Below, one piece after another: positions 1 to 6,871 of a DNA stretch of 31,827 nt. Each line of letters opens with the position of its first letter. The first letter of the stretch is position 1. This stretch comes from JBMORL01 sp049322335. GTDB taxonomy: Bacteria; Bacteroidota; Bacteroidia; Flavobacteriales_D; UBA2798. The position numbers and the translations under genes are program-made. The stretch lies in the NCBI GenBank assembly GCA_049322335.1, contig JBMORL010000011.1, forward strand, positions 1-31,827, given 5' to 3'. Under the pieces are notes generated by a model. It was not told the DNA's origin. It searched no databases and saw only the letters and a program-made list of their open reading frames with translations.

Positions 1-43
1 TATTCCCGGAGAAAAGGTGGTTTTTATCAAATGACTTTTTCCT

Positions 44-391
44 TCACAAATCTTCCTTCAGCAGTTGTACTTCCAATTCGCCTTCCACACTTCCATCCAT
101 GTTCAGGATCATGATATCAATGAGCCCTGTGAGATTGTGTTTTTCCATCTCTTCCGGGATGTTGAGCACAAAAAATTCTTCGTTCTGGTAGAGATGAAAA
201 TTTTTTACCACGTTGGCCATATTGTTCCTGCAGTGGAAAATGATTTCAATAATCATATCTGTGCTCGACCCTTTTACACGCATAAGTAAAAAACTGTTAA
301 GGTCAATACCCGTCCGGTCATCAATTACCGCGATACCATATTCCTGCATCTGGAAGATGATCTGGTGACATATCCATTGCGGTTGTTCCAT
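44..391 (-). CDS. Small unknown protein, last gene of the filament operon
   Basis: A 115-residue protein that I do not recognise. It starts 13 bases after the stop codon of the GspF-like gene on the same strand, so it is probably co-transcribed as the last visible gene of the filament operon. It has no signal peptide, no membrane segment and no pilin N-terminus, so it is predicted to be cytoplasmic. The composition is acidic, with alternating hydrophobic stretches (for example GIAVIDD near residue 19 and FFVLNIPEE near 73) that suggest a small alpha/beta fold. A cytoplasmic partner of the ATPase or of GspF is possible from position alone. The reading frame, the ATG and the operon spacing support a real gene; the function is open. 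Confidence 0.7.
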   Translation of the reverse strand: MEQPQWICHQIIFQMQEYGIAVIDDRTGIDLNSFLLMRVKGSSTDMIIEIIFHCRNNMANVVKNFHLYQNEEFFVLNIPEEMEKHNLTGLIDIMILNMDGSVEGELEVQLLKEDL

Positions 392-404
392 GATGACCCG
401 GCAT

Positions 405-1592
405 TTATTTTATCGTATTCCCGAGGTTAAACATCGGCAGGTAAAGAGAGATCAGGATAAAACCCACAATCCCCCCGATGATCACCATCAGCATCGGCTC
501 AACTATACTCCCCAAAGTAGAAGTGCGGTGATCCACTTCATCGCTGTATTGTTTGGTAAGTTTACGAAACATTTCATCCAATTGATTCACTTCTTCGGCT
601 ACTTTTATCAGCGAGATCATTTTTTTATCGAAAATCGTAAACTTCCGCATCGATTCGTGCATGCTTTTCCCTTTTACGAGATCTTCCTTCATGGTTTCCA
701 GTGCTTTTTCAAGCGGGTAAAAACTGATCATTTGCTTTACCATGTCCAGTGCATCGGTAAGTGAAGTGTGGCTGGCTACCAGCAATTGCATCGACTGGCA
801 AAACCGCGCCATATACACCTTGCGGATAAGATCGCCAAACAAAGGAATGGAAAGCACAATGCGCGAAGAAATTTTTCTAAACCATTCCTTTTTACGTTGC
901 AGGTAAAAAAACAAAATGATCACAAAAACGCTGGAGAAAAAGTAAAACGAATAAGCGGAGATCATATCCGACATCCAGATCACTTTTTTTGTCATGGCCG
1001 GAAGTTCACCGCCAAAACGTTTAAAAATAGAACCAAACATCGGTACTATGTATTTCATCATAAAATACACTACACCCACGGCCAGGAAAATAACAAACAA
1101 AGGATACGAAAACACTTTTACCATCTGCCGTTGCAATTCCACCCTCTTCTGAAAATACTTTTCCAGTTCATTCAATACCTCCGGTAACCTTCCCGTTTCT
1201 TCCCCGATCTTTACACTGAAATATTCATAAGCGCTGAAATATCCCGAGGTTTTCATAGCGGTAGAAAAAGAATCACCTTTTACTACGCTATCACGGATCG
1301 ATTCAATGATATTTCGCTGTTTTTGTCGCGAGGCTTTGCTCACGATCGCGGGTGAAACCCCGCGATTTTCATCCTGTTCTTCGGAAAGCATAGTAAGGGC
1401 CGTACGTATATCCACTCCTGCATTGAACAAGGTAAAAAGATCGGAATAAAATCTCTCTTTTTTCTTGTCGCCAAAAGCATTTCCAAAAGAAATATCCCGG
1501 TTAAGAAAATCCATCAGCGAAGCATTTTCTTTTTTCACAGCAGCCTGCTTCTTTTTTTGTATCGCCTGTAAATTAACGGCCATAATTTTCAC
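405..1592 (-). CDS. GspF/PilC-type inner-membrane platform protein
   Basis: Polytopic inner-membrane platform that couples the cytoplasmic assembly ATPase to pilin extraction in type II secretion and type IV pilus machines. The 395 residues contain the duplicated GspF domain: first copy about 50-155 with EETGRLPEVL at 131-140, second copy about 262-360 with the equivalent AEEVNQLDEMF at 332-342. Predicted membrane segments are near 160-180, 212-231 and 362-388, the usual number and position. The length is normal for the family. The ORF start overlaps the end of the upstream minor pilin gene by 20 bases; Met4 (1583) is an alternative start. The gene lies downstream of three pilin-like genes, as in many gsp/pil loci. 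The family assignment is firm; which sub-family of type IV filament it serves is not. Confidence 0.95.
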   Translation of the reverse strand: MKIMAVNLQAIQKKKQAAVKKENASLMDFLNRDISFGNAFGDKKKERFYSDLFTLFNAGVDIRTALTMLSEEQDENRGVSPAIVSKASRQKQRNIIESIRDSVVKGDSFSTAMKTSGYFSAYEYFSVKIGEETGRLPEVLNELEKYFQKRVELQRQMVKVFSYPLFVIFLAVGVVYFMMKYIVPMFGSIFKRFGGELPAMTKKVIWMSDMISAYSFYFFSSVFVIILFFYLQRKKEWFRKISSRIVLSIPLFGDLIRKVYMARFCQSMQLLVASHTSLTDALDMVKQMISFYPLEKALETMKEDLVKGKSMHESMRKFTIFDKKMISLIKVAEEVNQLDEMFRKLTKQYSDEVDHRTSTLGSIVEPMLMVIIGGIVGFILISLYLPMFNLGNTIK

Positions 1593-2079
1593 GGTTAATT
1601 AAAAATGCATTGGCGTATTCTTTTTTCCAGCAAAAATACATCTGTGTATGCTCTGATTTTACAGTAATATTCATCCTGTCCACCAAGCTGCCATAAGCAG
1701 CCGGAAGCGGGCCAAAAAACAATTCCGTTTCCAAAGGTTGCAAAGGCAATGTATCGGTTAAAATATTTCCCTGGTTGCGGAGGATGTATTTTTTCTCAAA
1801 AAAATATTCCACAAAAGTGTTTTCCGTTTTGTTTTCGGTTCTTATCCCGTTTTCAGTGGCTGTAACGGTTGTGGCTTTATCAAAATCACGTTTCATTAAA
1901 AACAAAAATTGCTGGTAAGTGGCTGCTTCCTCCGAGGAAGACTGAAAACCGGTAATGGTTTGTGTCAATCCCGAAAAAAAAGTAGAAGCCATGCCAATAA
2001 CAATGCCTGAAATAACCATTGCAATAACGGTGTCCATTATAGTTATCGCTTTTAATTTTATGTTTTTTACTGGTATCAC
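1573..2079 (-). CDS. Minor pseudopilin, GspJ-like, with Asp at +5
   Basis: A 168-residue prepilin-like protein. The N-terminus has a short basic leader ending in KLKA, followed by a long hydrophobic helix (about residues 12-34), which is the class III signal of type IV prepilins. Predicted cleavage is Ala11|Ile12. The residue at mature +5 is Asp16 instead of the usual Glu; the acidic +5 side chain normally neutralises the N-terminus of the neighbouring pilin in the filament. The rest is a short beta-rich body, as in minor pseudopilins such as GspJ or PilW. It overlaps the upstream pilin gene by four bases (ATGA), so translation is probably coupled. The GspJ label is by position and size only. 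Confidence 0.85.
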   Translation of the reverse strand: MIPVKNIKLKAITIMDTVIAMVISGIVIGMASTFFSGLTQTITGFQSSSEEAATYQQFLFLMKRDFDKATTVTATENGIRTENKTENTFVEYFFEKKYILRNQGNILTDTLPLQPLETELFFGPLPAAYGSLVDRMNITVKSEHTQMYFCWKKEYANAFLINRENYGR

Positions 2080-2423
2080 TTAGTTGCTAAAAATTCTTTC
2101 CAGGTGTATATTTTTTTGTCTTTATTATCGAAAATGGTGAAAGTGATCTCGTTTAACCCTGGAATTTCTTTGTTACCTGAAATATCAATCACCGTTTTTC
2201 CTCCTTCAAAGGGAAATTCTGCGTATTTTTCTGCCAGCAGCAATGAATCCGGTTGTGAACGCCATTGTTCGGCCTGTGCCACACCTTTGGTAAGGATAAG
2301 CGTGGACTGGCTGTCGATGGTTTTGCTGAGGATGGAATAGATCAGCATCATCACGATGGTAATGATCACTGAGGCCACGATTCCCTCCACGGTAGAAAAA
2401 CCTTTTAATTTTTTATTCCACAT
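2076..2423 (-). CDS. Minor pseudopilin, GspI/PilV-like
   Basis: A 115-residue prepilin-like protein with leader MWNKKLKG, predicted cleavage Gly8|Phe9 and the canonical Glu at mature +5 (Glu13), followed by a hydrophobic helix to about residue 32. It is the only one of the four pilin-like proteins here with the standard Gly-Phe cleavage site. The C-terminal part is short and beta-rich. Its start overlaps the end of the long pilin-like gene upstream by 11 bases, and its end overlaps the next minor pilin by four, so the three are translationally linked. In type II secretion loci a GspI-sized protein is expected in such a group, but no residue shown here separates GspI from PilV or GspH. Confidence 0.88.
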   Translation of the reverse strand: MWNKKLKGFSTVEGIVASVIITIVMMLIYSILSKTIDSQSTLILTKGVAQAEQWRSQPDSLLLAEKYAEFPFEGGKTVIDISGNKEIPGLNEITFTIFDNKDKKIYTWKEFLATK

Positions 2424-3741
2424 AAAGCAGCAGCGAGGGTTGATAATGTTGTTTTTCTATTTTCAGTCCGCAAAATCCTTTTGGTTTTTTGGTGCTGCTG
2501 AGTTTTCCGCCCAGCAGGTGATTTTCGTAAGTAGAAGAAGTGGTTTTAAGGTAAAACTTCTGACAATATGCGGTGCCATTCATTTCTCCTTTTATTTCCA
2601 TCATATCCTGCGAGTAAATTTCACCATACAGTTTTGCTTCTTCAGCCAGTGAAACAATTACTTTGTTTTTTTCATTTCCTTTTTCTTTTAGTGCGACTAA
2701 TGTCCCGGTCACTTCCGCTCCTTTTTCCAGATGAACAAGAAATTCATTTTTGATCTCTTCAGCGGGAATATGATTTTTCTTCAGAAAAACACCCAGTACA
2801 GAGGGATAAAACAATTTACTTTTTTCCTTTACCAACAACTGTTCTCCGGCAAAAGCCTGGAAGAAGGAACCGTTATCGTTTTCAATTTCTATTTCCGGGG
2901 CAAACAATAAAACGTTTTCCAGTTTTACTCCCGGTTTTACAACGATTTTTTTCGTGGCCACAAAAATGATATTTCCCGAATAGATTCCCGAATTCAAAAA
3001 CAGCAATCCGTTTTCATGAAGCACCAGCGTGCGGTTGAAAAAACTGTTTTTTACGGTGTCGGTTTCCAGGTTTTTGAAAGCCACTACACTATCATATTCC
3101 GGAATTTTGTTTTCAATGTAGCGAAGCCCGGTTTCCAAAAAGGAAATATCCAATGCGGGGATTTCTCTTCCGCTTTTGAGTTGACGCCCGTATAAAAGCT
3201 GGTCACCCGAATAGTTTTGCCCTTCGATATAGGCGCGTTTTATCCCTTGTTCGGGCAGATAGCAATTACCTTCGAGTTTTGCGTCTCCGCAGATGGAAAG
3301 CGGGCGTTCAAGATCGGCAAGGTAAAGCGTGGCTTTTTCTTTTTCGCTGCCACAGGCTCCGAGCAAAGCTGATTTTTTGATACTTTTTTCCCCGATGGAA
3401 GAATGGCAAACGGCCAGTGAAAAAATTCCCCAGCTGCGTTTTTTTACGATTACTTTTTCGTTTTCGGGTTGGCCAAGATCAAGTTCAATCTCTTCGTTTT
3501 CGTTCATCTGATCTCCGGCTGCCATAACATATTGAATGCCGGAATGGGCATTGCGTTCAAGTTTATATTCCTGTAAATAGAATTGAGTTTCGCGGTTGGA
3601 GAGATCGAATTTTAACAGGAGAAAGGATGAAAAAATCCCTCCCAGTAATGCGATGACCAACACATATAATAAAGATCCGGCCTTTAATTTGCTCCCAAAA
3701 ACTTTCGGGATTGAGATTTTATATTTGACATTGGGTTTCAT
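2413..3741 (-). CDS. Long pilin-like protein with beta-solenoid-like body, GspK position
   Basis: A 442-residue protein whose N-terminus has the leader ending in KLKA (18-21) and a hydrophobic helix (22-45), matching the other pilins of this operon. Predicted cleavage is Ala21|Gly22, giving Tyr26 at +5 instead of Glu. Lack of the acidic +5 residue is known for GspK, the tip pseudopilin of type II secretion. The body, however, does not look like GspK: from about residue 125 it has repeated short beta-strand/turn units (for example KLEGNCYLP, GAEVTGTLVA, KLYGEIYSQ, EMNGTAYCQ) as in beta-solenoid or bactofilin-like folds. Four or more cysteines are present. I infer a filament-tip or surface protein. 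It lies upstream of two minor pilins, the position gspK-like tip proteins often share. Pilin-class N-terminus is well supported, the solenoid less so. Confidence 0.78.
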   Translation of the reverse strand: MKPNVKYKISIPKVFGSKLKAGSLLYVLVIALLGGIFSSFLLLKFDLSNRETQFYLQEYKLERNAHSGIQYVMAAGDQMNENEEIELDLGQPENEKVIVKKRSWGIFSLAVCHSSIGEKSIKKSALLGACGSEKEKATLYLADLERPLSICGDAKLEGNCYLPEQGIKRAYIEGQNYSGDQLLYGRQLKSGREIPALDISFLETGLRYIENKIPEYDSVVAFKNLETDTVKNSFFNRTLVLHENGLLFLNSGIYSGNIIFVATKKIVVKPGVKLENVLLFAPEIEIENDNGSFFQAFAGEQLLVKEKSKLFYPSVLGVFLKKNHIPAEEIKNEFLVHLEKGAEVTGTLVALKEKGNEKNKVIVSLAEEAKLYGEIYSQDMMEIKGEMNGTAYCQKFYLKTTSSTYENHLLGGKLSSTKKPKGFCGLKIEKQHYQPSLLLYVE

Positions 3742-3851
3742 TACAGAAGTTTATTCTTCATACGATAGTTCGTGATGAATACGAAAACCGCAAAGACGCA
3801 AAGAAGGCGCAAAGGCGCGGAGGAGAATATGTTTTATTTCATAGTTGACTT
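3742..3851. repeat. Gene junction with CGCAAAG tandem repeat (3789-3823)
   Basis: The 110 bases between the MORN protein gene and the long pilin-like gene hold a degenerate tandem repeat of CGCAAAG units of 8-10 bases (CGCAAAGA, CGCAAAGAAG, GCGCAAAG, GCGCGGAG) at about 3789-3823. Repeats of this kind are known as dispersed intergenic sequences in many bacterial genomes. No promoter or strong terminator is evident. A short ORF read through this stretch on the plus strand is antisense to the MORN gene and is not credible. Confidence 0.7.
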
Positions 3852-4583
3852 TCATTTTTCTGATTTTTCTTTTTTCGTGGTTTTTTCTTTCTTCTTTTTC
3901 TCCTTTTTATTCTCTCCCCCAACTTTCTCAACCTTCTCAACTCGTTTAACTTTCTCAACTTCTTCGCCCTTTTTTATGTTTTCGGTTTCCACGGTTTTTT
4001 CTTCCATGGGTACGATATCTTTATTTTTTCCAACTTTCGAAACTTGTTTAACTTGCTTAACTTTCACAACTTGTTCAACCCCGTTTTCAAATTTTTTTAC
4101 TTCTGCCTTTCCGGTGGAATCATAGGTAATCACTTTACCGTGTAACAACCCGTTTTTGTAAGAAGATTCGGAAAGGAATTTTCCTTCTTCGGAATATTTT
4201 TTTGTTTTTCCGTGCAGGCGGCCTTTTTTCCAGTGAGTAACCTCTTCGGTATAGCCGTTCTCATACCAGCTTTTCCACTCACCGTCTTTCAGTCCGTCTT
4301 TAAAATTTCCTTTTGACTTGAGTTGTTCACTCAGGTAAAATTCGGTGTAAGGCCCGTGTAACAGGTTGCCGGCATAATCTCCCTGCGTGTGATGAATCTC
4401 TCCTGATTTGATCCAGAAATACACCAGATCCTCTTCAGTTTTTACTTTTATCTCTTCGGTGCGAACAGAAACTTTCACCTGACCGTTGCCTTGTTTTAAC
4501 CGCACTTCTTTTGTTTTTTCATCGTTACCTCCGTATACGGAAATAAAAAAGAAAAAATTCAGGATAAAAAAAGCATATTTCAT
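3852..4583 (-). CDS. Secreted MORN-repeat protein with repeat-derived charged tail
   Basis: A 243-residue protein with an N-terminal signal peptide (about residues 1-18, very Phe-rich) and a central block of MORN-type units (about 60-170) of the pattern Y/F-x-x-G-x-L-x-x-G-x-W/Y, for example GNFKDGLKDGEWKSWYENG and KNGLLHGKVITYD. Such YwqK/MORN proteins are common envelope proteins in Bacteroidota; the biochemical role is generally unknown. From residue 168 the protein turns into a Lys/Glu/Val-rich tail (VKQVKQVSKV, VEKVKRVEKVEKV, then KKEK runs). At DNA level the Val-rich parts are a 9-base tandem repeat also found between other genes of this window. The gene starts four bases after the GspC-like stop, so it belongs to the filament operon. 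Confidence 0.85.
   Translation of the reverse strand: MKYAFFILNFFFFISVYGGNDEKTKEVRLKQGNGQVKVSVRTEEIKVKTEEDLVYFWIKSGEIHHTQGDYAGNLLHGPYTEFYLSEQLKSKGNFKDGLKDGEWKSWYENGYTEEVTHWKKGRLHGKTKKYSEEGKFLSESSYKNGLLHGKVITYDSTGKAEVKKFENGVEQVVKVKQVKQVSKVGKNKDIVPMEEKTVETENIKKGEEVEKVKRVEKVEKVGGENKKEKKKKEKTTKKEKSEK
3905..4081 (-). repeat. 9-base GTTGAGAAA-type tandem repeats inside the MORN gene
   Basis: Two blocks (about 3917-3963 and 4034-4081) read on the minus strand as degenerate GTTGAGAAA / GTTAAACGA / GTTGTGAAA units. Because the unit is nine bases, it stays in frame and gives Val-x-Lys/Gln tripeptides at the C-terminus of the MORN protein. The same repeat class, in the opposite orientation relative to the operon, fills the junction between the prepilin peptidase and ATPase genes at 11566-11678. 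Confidence 0.75.
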
Positions 4584-4587
4584 AAAA

Positions 4588-5073
4588 TTATTTTTTGGTA
4601 ATTATTTTTTTCTCCCTGTTCATCGATATCAAACAGGAGTCTTTAAACATTTTATCCAGTTTCACCCCGTTAAAATCCTGTCCCGGGTTCATGCGTACTT
4701 CTTTTCCGCCAATGTTCATCAGAGCCACCATTTTCCCTGAATCATTATTCTTTACCATACCTATGTATTTTACCTGCGGCCATGAATCGGTAACGGGCGG
4801 ATTTGTTTTTTTAATCTCTTTTTTTTCACTGTTGCCTGTTGATTTTATTTTTTCCGGTTTCGGCACATCTCCCAAAAACGGGTCGCGGTAATTACCGATC
4901 AGTTCAAACGGAACAGCTGTTTTTTTCACCGGAATTATTTTTTCTTCTGTTATGGTTTGATTAACAACAGGAGCAGAAGCGCTGGCATAACGGTTAACAA
5001 CGCGGTAGATCACTATCACCCAAATGCCTGAGACGGCAATAATGAGAAAAATATTGATGCTCTTTTTTTTCAT
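4588..5073 (-). CDS. GspC/PilP-like inner-membrane connector
   Basis: About 161 residues from the chosen start (MKKKSINIF), with one N-terminal membrane segment (about 6-24), a linker, a second Lys/Pro-rich linker and a small beta domain at the C-terminus. The motif NYRDPFL (about 61-67) followed by a beta domain with YIGMV, a Gly-rich turn and MNPGQDF resembles the homology region of GspC and the beta domain of PilP, which link the inner-membrane assembly to the N domains of the secretin. An upstream in-frame ATG at 5121 would add 16 residues before the basic n-region; I prefer 5073 because it gives a normal membrane anchor. Position between PilO-like and pilin genes fits. Sequence similarity is short, so GspC versus PilP cannot be decided. 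Confidence 0.75.
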   Translation of the reverse strand: MKKKSINIFLIIAVSGIWVIVIYRVVNRYASASAPVVNQTITEEKIIPVKKTAVPFELIGNYRDPFLGDVPKPEKIKSTGNSEKKEIKKTNPPVTDSWPQVKYIGMVKNNDSGKMVALMNIGGKEVRMNPGQDFNGVKLDKMFKDSCLISMNREKKIITKK

Positions 5074-5157
5074 GTGTTCATAATTTGTTTTAAGGCGGTC
5101 ACATGGAATACCCATGATCATCTTTGATTGAATATTTATGGTATCATGGATATTTCA

Positions 5158-6381
5158 TCACTGCAATGTAAACGTGAATTTTGAACTGGTGTCCGAACCA
5201 TTCCCTGCGGCATCAAAACTGATCACGTACCAGCGGTACATACCTGTACCCGTAAGTGTTCTCGTCACCGAAGGAGAACTCACTGCATCCCGGTAAATAA
5301 GATTGGTCATGGATGTATCTGAAAAAATAAAAACAGAATCTGTACGTGGTGATGGACTTGTTCCCACATCGGCAGGTTGCGACCATGTAAACGTGATCTG
5401 TCCCGTAGAAAGCAAAGCATTATTGGAAGGAGCTGTCAAACTAACGGTTGGTGGATTGGTGTAATCTACGCCAAAAGTACGTGTGGCATAGGATTGCGTA
5501 TAGGAAATGGCATTGATGGCGCGTACTCCCCAGGTGTAACCTCCTTCGGAGAGATATTGTGCGGTGGTTAATGTATAGTTGTTCACGTTTACTGTATCAT
5601 TCAGTATCGTGGTACCGGTAGTCCAGTTGCTGCCGGTTTTGATGATGAGATTATAGGACGTGGCAATGGACATGGATTGCCAGGAAAAAGTTGGTGTGCT
5701 GTCGTTGGTAAAAATTCCGGATGCGGGAGCATTAAGCGCTACGAGTTGGAACGTGAGATCGGAAGTAGTGTCGATGGTAATGGTAAATGGATTGGAATAC
5801 TGACTTTCATACGAGCTGTTTATTCCTCTCACTCTCCATTGATAGGTTCCCGGTGAAAGTGTATAGGTAAGATGATCGTCATAAATGGTAGTATCCAGCA
5901 CAAACGACTGTATGGAAGCAAAAGAGGGATAAGCGATCTGCAACTGGTAATAATCAGATCCGTTGAGTTCATCCCATACAAATTCCTGCGTGTAGAGTGT
6001 GGTGACGGTGCTGTCTGAAGGAGAGACAAGCGTTACCTGCTGCGAAGAAATATCGCGGACGAAAAAGTCGTTGCAACTTCCCAATAAACTCACCACGAGT
6101 ATTGCCGCAAGTAAATTAAAAATCGGGGTAGAAATTATTTTTAGTTTTCTCCCGATCAGTTCTCGATACGCCCTTTGCGCAGGCCCAGCCCTTCTGCTAC
6201 TCGAACTGACATTTTGTTTGTGTGGAACCCGGTAGTCGGTCACCTCGAGTGATTTCAGCGTGGGTATGCGGAATGGCGAAATCGTATCGAGAGGTGACCT
6301 TTTATTTGAAGACACTCGTGATGTTTGTTTATGGATTCTCTCAAAAATTCCTGCGGATATTCTGGACATAAATGGTTCCAT
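5158..6381 (-). CDS. Lipoprotein with three fibronectin-like repeats, start region disrupted
   Basis: The ORF has 407 codons. A lipoprotein signal with hydrophobic segment 83-100 and lipobox LLGSC (Cys103) is clear, followed by three beta-sandwich repeats of fibronectin III/Ig type (about 112-205, 213-308, 312-407), each ending in a motif like YQWRVRGIN, YTWGVRAIN or YRWYVISFD. These are extracellular or periplasmic adhesion-type modules. The lipobox should lie about 20-30 residues after the start, but the only ATG codons (6381 and 6369) are about 100 residues upstream. The intervening codons are mostly two palindromic repeats (6156-6299). Either a non-ATG start near residue 75-85 is used or repeat insertion separated the gene from its start. 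It overlaps the PilO-like gene by 41 bases as drawn. It may act as a pilotin-like or surface accessory of the secretin, but that is only from context. Confidence 0.75.
   Translation of the reverse strand: MEPFMSRISAGIFERIHKQTSRVSSNKRSPLDTISPFRIPTLKSLEVTDYRVPHKQNVSSSSRRAGPAQRAYRELIGRKLKIISTPIFNLLAAILVVSLLGSCNDFFVRDISSQQVTLVSPSDSTVTTLYTQEFVWDELNGSDYYQLQIAYPSFASIQSFVLDTTIYDDHLTYTLSPGTYQWRVRGINSSYESQYSNPFTITIDTTSDLTFQLVALNAPASGIFTNDSTPTFSWQSMSIATSYNLIIKTGSNWTTGTTILNDTVNVNNYTLTTAQYLSEGGYTWGVRAINAISYTQSYATRTFGVDYTNPPTVSLTAPSNNALLSTGQITFTWSQPADVGTSPSPRTDSVFIFSDTSMTNLIYRDAVSSPSVTRTLTGTGMYRWYVISFDAAGNGSDTSSKFTFTLQ
6156..6299. repeat. Pair of palindromic dispersed-type repeats
   Basis: Two imperfect palindromes lie side by side. 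The first (6156-6211) has arms TCAGTTCTCGATACG and TACTCGAACTGACA. The second (6238-6299) has arms GGTCACCTCGAG and ATCGAGAGGTGACC. Sequences with CGAACTGAC and CGAGGTGACC arms resemble short mobile intergenic repeats I associate with Bacteroidota genomes. No transposase is encoded. They lie within the N-terminal extension of the lipoprotein ORF and so affect its apparent start. Confidence 0.75.
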
Positions 6382-6871
6382 ATAAATGTTTTCGTTTGGT
6401 TTTAAAATCTTCTTTTGAATGAAATTTCACCGCACATACTTTGGCGGAAGAAAAATCTTTTTCCATAGTATATACCAGTTCAAGAATAGAAGCGAAATTT
6501 CCTTCCACTTCAGCCTGGTGGGTGTAAATGGTAAACTGGTTTTGTATATAATCATGCACGGGTGGGAAACCGGTGAGGCGTAATCCGCCTGCTGCATTTT
6601 CCCCGATAAAATCCACCAGCCCGCGGTTGATCTCTTCGATGCTTTGTGTTTCTGATCCCACCAGCGCATTGAGTTGTTCCAGTTCTGCTTTCACCGATTG
6701 CAGTTCTCCGGAAGATGCTTTGGTGGAATCCAGTTCCATTTCTTTTTTATTGCATTCGCTGATGGTCGTAAAAGTGGGAAGAATGGAACGGTAAAAAGCA
6801 AACACCGCCAGCAGCAGGGTGAATCCCGTTACGGTGAAAAACTTTTTTTTATGACTCATTTTATCCAACAT
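6341..6871 (-). CDS. PilO/GspM-like inner-membrane protein
   Basis: A 176-residue bitopic protein: short cytoplasmic part, one membrane segment (about 12-30), a periplasmic coiled-coil stretch (about 38-75) and a small alpha/beta domain at the C-terminus (about 90-170) containing AEVEGNFASILELVYTMEK, which fits the PilO/GspM pattern of Gly-x-Phe followed by an amphipathic helix. PilO/GspM pairs with the PilN/GspL periplasmic domain and connects the cytoplasmic ATPase assembly with the secretin. The start overlaps the upstream GspL-like gene by one base (6871), so the two are translationally coupled, as expected for partners. Met5 is an alternative start. Confidence 0.82.
   Translation of the reverse strand: MLDKMSHKKKFFTVTGFTLLLAVFAFYRSILPTFTTISECNKKEMELDSTKASSGELQSVKAELEQLNALVGSETQSIEEINRGLVDFIGENAAGGLRLTGFPPVHDYIQNQFTIYTHQAEVEGNFASILELVYTMEKDFSSAKVCAVKFHSKEDFKTKRKHLYGTIYVQNIRRNF

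Noticed and set aside
390..1187. Plus-strand ORFs of 124 and 139 codons opposite the GspF-like gene
   Set aside because: They are antisense shadows of a clear family protein, rich in His, Phe and Lys from reverse-complement codons, and have no promoter or domain.
6156..6299. Remnant of an insertion sequence
   Set aside because: No transposase fragment or target-site duplication can be seen; two short palindromes explain the stretch.
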